From: Clostridia bacterium
GTDB lineage: Bacteria; Bacillota; Clostridia; Oscillospirales; CAG-382
Direction: 5' to 3'
NCBI GenBank assembly: GCA_017516825.1
Contig: JAFXBC010000034.1
Coordinates: forward strand, 1 to 64,000
Length of the DNA: 64,000 nt
Positions 61,379 to 64,000 of this stretch are shown here, piece by piece. Every line of letters begins with the position of its first letter. Positions within the stretch are counted from its first letter, which is position 1. Under the pieces are notes generated by a model, which saw only the letters and a program-made list of their open reading frames with translations, ran no database searches and was not told the origin of the DNA. A program made the translations under genes and the position numbers.

Positions 61379-61424
61379 GGGAGGAACACGGCCTTTCCAA
61401 AAAAGATGGTCTTCCCCGCAGAAT

Positions 61425-61457
61425 GCGACAGGATTTTTATCCGCTTCGGTCTACAAT
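61425..61457 (+). promoter_or_regulatory. Probable Spo0A-controlled spoIIG promoter
   Basis: -10 TACAAT (61452-61457) lies 21 bases after GCGACA (61425-61430), far more than the normal 17. TGCGACA matches the Spo0A box TTCGACA at six of seven bases. The Bacillus spoIIG promoter also has an over-long spacer (22 bases) with Spo0A sites over the -35, so the arrangement is likely conserved. Confidence 0.65.
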
Positions 61458-61481
61458 AGAGGTAGCGAAGGGAGGGTTTTC

Positions 61482-62279
61482 GTGGAGACGGGAGAAGAGG
61501 TATTGATACTATATGCAGACGTTCTGGCATTTTTGAACTTCGCCATGGACTTTCTCTGCCTTTGCGCCGCGGCAAAGGTGGCGTCCCGTCGGTTTATCGG
61601 CTGGCGGGTGGTGATGGGGGCTTTGTTCGGAGCGGTGTATAGCGTGGCCGCGCCCTTCGTCCCGGGGGCTTGGCAGGCGGCTCTGCATTTACCGGCCTCG
61701 GTTTTGCTGTGCCTCATCGCCTTCCCATGGGGAAATGGGAAAACTTTTTTGAAGACCTGGGGATCGTTTTTGATGTCCTGCGCCTGCCTGGGAGGCCTTG
61801 TCAGCGGGGCGTATTACATAGGACAGCGTAGGGTGACCGCGTGGGGGATCGTCTTGACGGCGGTTTTGTGCTGTCTCCCGGTGGTGCTTTACGGTGTTCA
61901 CTGCAGAAAGAAGGTTTATGAGAAAAACATGAAGATCGAGATCGAGTTTGGCGGCAAGTCCGTGAAGGCGGATCTTTTGGTGGACAGCGGGAATCTGGTG
62001 ACGGAGCCCTTCTCTGCGCTCCCCGTGGTGATCCTCTCCTCGGAGGTGTTGCCCGCGCCCTTGAACAAGCCAACCCCGGGGAACAGCCCCGTGCCCTTGC
62101 GGGCCATTCCCATCCGTACCGAGACGGGGCTGGGGTTGCTGTACGGGTTCATCCCCGATAAGATCACCCTTTGCCCGCCCTTTGAAAAGCAACGGCAGGT
62201 GGAGGCGGTGATCGGCATCGACACGGACAACTCCGATTTTGCGGGGCTGGACGGTCTGTTGCCGGGTGCGCTGCTGTGA
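61482..62279 (+). CDS. spoIIGA: Sigma-E processing aspartic peptidase SpoIIGA
   Basis: 265 residues. The N-terminal half holds five membrane helices; the C-terminal half is an aspartic protease-like domain with the active Asp in ADLLVDSGNLVTEP (Asp168). It cuts the pro-peptide from sigma-E in the mother cell after a forespore signal. GTG at 61482 is used because GGGAGG lies six bases upstream; a TTG at 61503, eight bases after GGGAG, would give MILYADVLAFLNF, which fits family N-termini better. sigE follows after a 222-base gap filled by element copy F. Confidence 0.93.
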   Translation: METGEEVLILYADVLAFLNFAMDFLCLCAAAKVASRRFIGWRVVMGALFGAVYSVAAPFVPGAWQAALHLPASVLLCLIAFPWGNGKTFLKTWGSFLMSCACLGGLVSGAYYIGQRRVTAWGIVLTAVLCCLPVVLYGVHCRKKVYEKNMKIEIEFGGKSVKADLLVDSGNLVTEPFSALPVVILSSEVLPAPLNKPTPGNSPVPLRAIPIRTETGLGLLYGFIPDKITLCPPFEKQRQVEAVIGIDTDNSDFAGLDGLLPGALL

Positions 62280-62290
62280 TGGGTGGACGA

Positions 62291-62475
62291 TTAAGGGGCT
62301 CCGCCCCTTAAAACCCCGCCAAAGGGGATGATCCCCTTTGGAATCCCGCACCTTGTGAAGTATATATACTTTCCCGAAAACGACAGTTTTCGGAAGGGAA
62401 AGTTCTTTGGAGATTCTTTGCCCCGCGTAAGCGGGGTGTGAACCTTTTCTTTCAAGAAAGGTTCTTAAGCGTCCC
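62291..62475 (+). repeat. Three-hairpin intergenic element, copy F (longest)
   Basis: A leading hairpin AAGGGG/CCCCTT (62291-62311), hairpin 1 (62319-62341, CCAAAGGGGAT/ATCCCCTTTGG), hairpin 2 (62374-62393, CCGAAAAC/GTTTTCGG), an extra CCCCGC/GCGGGG hairpin (62421-62436) and hairpin 3 (62440-62464, GAACCTTT with AAAGGTTC), ending TTAAGCG. Linkers GAATC and GATTC can pair around hairpin 2. It lies in sense orientation between spoIIGA and sigE, which are normally co-transcribed. Confidence 0.78.
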
Positions 62476-62501
62476 CCTAACGTCCGGAAAGGAAGGATTT
62501 C

Positions 62502-63218
62502 ATGCATAACGGTATTTTAGAAAAGAACCCCCTGCGGCGGTTTTTGGAGAAGCTCCTCCCGCGGGGGGAGGTCTACTACATCAACGGCCCCCAGACCCTG
62601 CCGCCGCCCCTCTCCCAGCAGGAGGAAGCGGAGCTGATCGACCGCCTTGCCATCGACGAGGGGGCGCGGAACATTCTGGTGGAGCGGAACCTGCGGCTGG
62701 TGGTGTACATCGCTAAAAAGTTTGAAAGCTCCGCCGTGGGGATCGAGGATCTGATCTCCATCGGCACCATCGGGCTGATGAAGGCGGTAAACACCTTCCG
62801 TCCCGACAGGCAGATCAAGCTTGCCACCTACGCATCCCGCTGTATCGAAAACGAGATCCTGATGTTCTTGCGGAAAAACGCGGGGGTGAAGGCAGAGCTT
62901 TCCTTAGACGAGCCCTTGAACGTGGATTACGACGGCAACGAGCTTCTTTTGGGGGATATGCTGGGCACGGAGGTGGACGAGGTCTGTAAGGAGCTGGAGG
63001 TGAAGGAGGAGCGTTCCATGGTGCGGAAGGCTCTGGAATGCCTTTCTCCCAGAGAGAAGACCATCATCGAGCTTCGGTTCGGCCTTGCCCCCGGCAGTGA
63101 CGGCCGCGAAAAGACCCAGAAGGAGGTGGCAGATCTTCTGGGGATCTCCCAAAGCTATATTTCCCGCTTGGAGAAAAAGACCATGGCACGGCTAAAGGAG
63201 CTTTTGAAAAAGGTGTAG
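62502..63218 (+). CDS. sigE: Sporulation sigma factor SigE (pro-sigma-E)
   Basis: 238 residues. It directs early mother-cell transcription. The N-terminal pro-sequence (about 1-27) ends in [10 protein letters not shown], matching the conserved site cut by SpoIIGA. Region 2 reads [20 protein letters not shown] then [17 protein letters not shown]; region 4 ends in the helix-turn-helix [34 protein letters not shown] precedes the ATG. Gene order spoIIGA-sigE is the Bacillus/Clostridia standard; a repeat element intervenes here. Confidence 0.97.
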   Translation: MHNGILEKNPLRRFLEKLLPRGEVYYINGPQTLPPPLSQQEEAELIDRLAIDEGARNILVERNLRLVVYIAKKFESSAVGIEDLISIGTIGLMKAVNTFRPDRQIKLATYASRCIENEILMFLRKNAGVKAELSLDEPLNVDYDGNELLLGDMLGTEVDEVCKELEVKEERSMVRKALECLSPREKTIIELRFGLAPGSDGREKTQKEVADLLGISQSYISRLEKKTMARLKELLKKV

Positions 63219-63221
63219 CCC

Positions 63222-63250
63222 TTGACGGCGGCGGATTTTTGTGATATCAT
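63222..63250 (+). promoter_or_regulatory. Promoter of the nucleotidyltransferase gene
   Basis: -35 TTGACG (63222-63227), 17-base spacer, -10 TATCAT (63245-63250), directly after the sigE stop. Confidence 0.75.
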
Positions 63251-63282
63251 GGGGTATCACGAAAGTCGAAAGGAGCGGGGGT

Positions 63283-64000
63283 ATGGAAGCACGGAAGCTG
63301 TTGTTTTCTCTGTTGGCCGAGGAAGTGTTTGGTACGGAATGCAAAAAGAACGTGGACGAAGGCTCCGCCGAGAGGCTTTACAGTATGTCCAAAGCTCACG
63401 ATCTCGCTCATCTGTTGGCCTCCCCCTTTGAAAGACGGGGAATCAGCCATGCAGGCTGTGAAAAGCAGGAGATGACCGCCATCTACCGCTACGAGCTCAG
63501 CCGCCACGAGCTGGCCTCCATCTGCCGGGTCTTGACCAAGGCATCCGTTCCCCATATGCTGCTGAAGGGCTCGGTGATCCGGGATCTGTATCCCAAGCCC
63601 TATCTCCGCACCAGCTGTGATATCGATCTCCTGGTCAGGGAGGGCGACCTGACGCGGGCGGCGGAGGTACTGGTGCAGGAGCTGGGATATACGGCGGAGA
63701 AGGATCCCGCCTTCCACGATCTTTCCCTGCATTCCAAAAGCGGGGTGCATTTGGAGCTTCATTTCAGCTTGAAGGAGCATTCCCAGCCCATGGACGAGGT
63801 GCTGGAGACCGTTTGGGACCACGCCGTGTTGCGGGAAGGGATGACCTACGTGCAGGACACGGAATTTTTGATCTTCCACACCGTGGCCCACATGGCGTAC
63901 CACTTCTCCCACGGGGGGTGCGGGATACGGCCGTTTATGGATCTGCGGTTGCTGGAGCAGAGAGCGACGTTTGAAAAAGAGGAGCTTCTCGCCCTTTGCC
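63283..64000 (+). CDS. NTP_transf_5-type nucleotidyltransferase (cut by window end)
   Basis: 239 codons are visible from ATG at 63283 (AAAGGAGC ten bases upstream) and the frame is open at the window end. The minimal nucleotidyltransferase core is seen as MLLKGSVIRDLYPKPYLRTS followed by CDIDLLVREGDL, giving the D-x-D metal pair near residue 110. This PF14907-like family is often found near glycan or peptide-modification genes; its target is not readable. FHTVAHMAYHFSHGG near residue 205 adds a His-rich segment. Confidence 0.8.
   Translation, partial: MEARKLLFSLLAEEVFGTECKKNVDEGSAERLYSMSKAHDLAHLLASPFERRGISHAGCEKQEMTAIYRYELSRHELASICRVLTKASVPHMLLKGSVIRDLYPKPYLRTSCDIDLLVREGDLTRAAEVLVQELGYTAEKDPAFHDLSLHSKSGVHLELHFSLKEHSQPMDEVLETVWDHAVLREGMTYVQDTEFLIFHTVAHMAYHFSHGGCGIRPFMDLRLLEQRATFEKEELLALC

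Noticed and set aside
3641-62475. CRISPR array
   Set aside because: The palindromic elements are scattered, not regularly spaced, vary in sequence and no cas gene is present.

Overview
The window looks like a chromosomal segment of a spore-forming, gut-type Clostridia bacterium, probably in or near the Oscillospirales (Ruminococcaceae/Oscillospiraceae). Evidence: sporulation genes (spoIIGA-sigE, dipicolinate synthase dpaAB, a SigH-like sigma factor), a Firmicutes pyr operon with PyrR attenuation, a glgC-glgD glycogen operon, a DUF3343/NifS-like pair, GC-rich coding DNA, consensus sigma-A promoters with 17-bp spacers, and intergenic palindromic repeats of the sort common in this group. No plasmid, phage or CRISPR locus is visible.

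Layout. 0-1.4 kb: edge of a DUF134 regulator gene, tRNA-Leu(CAA) and a small membrane protein. 1.5-12.4 kb (minus): the complete UMP pathway as one transcription unit, pyrR-pyrC-carA-carB-pyrK-pyrD-pyrF-pyrE-pyrB-pyrI, with promoter, PyrR attenuator and terminator. 12.4-13.6 kb (plus): a YhbD-like regulator with a bactofilin. 13.8-17.6 kb (minus): flavoprotein, ilvBN, a zinc-ribbon protein, a SigH-like sigma factor. 17.7-28.2 kb (minus): glycogen operon (small membrane protein, glgC, glgD, glgA, glgP, GH13 amylase) ending with AAC(3)-like and NahK-like genes. 28.4-32.1 kb (plus): rpsO, pnp and an unknown membrane protein. 32.2-39.8 kb (minus): gltX-glnS-glf-GT2 and nadE. 39.9-42.7 kb (plus): DUF3343, NifS-like, dpaA, dpaB. 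42.7-47.8 kb (minus): secreted or lipoprotein cluster with a 1,178-residue multidomain protein. 48.1-49.9 kb: GH20 hexosaminidase. 50-59.7 kb (plus): membrane pyrophosphatase, amidohydrolase, orphan oligopeptide-binding lipoprotein, DUF4855 lipoprotein, a 24-codon ORF and a further lipoprotein. 59.8-61.4 kb (minus): HAD hydrolase, M50 protease and a small membrane protein. 61.4-64 kb (plus): spoIIGA, sigE and a nucleotidyltransferase cut by the window end.

Two observations stand out. First, two glutamine amidotransferases here have lost catalytic residues: CarA has Gly and Tyr where the triad Cys and His belong, and NadE has Gly in place of the nitrilase-domain Cys. Both synthetase halves look intact, so carbamoyl phosphate and NAD are predicted to be made from free ammonia. 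GlnRS is encoded next to NadE, so glutamine seems used directly for translation. Second, a dispersed intergenic element built of three hairpins occurs in full or in part at least six times, in either orientation, even inside the pyr operon and between spoIIGA and sigE. Its stems differ between copies but keep their pairing, which suggests selection on RNA or cruciform structure.
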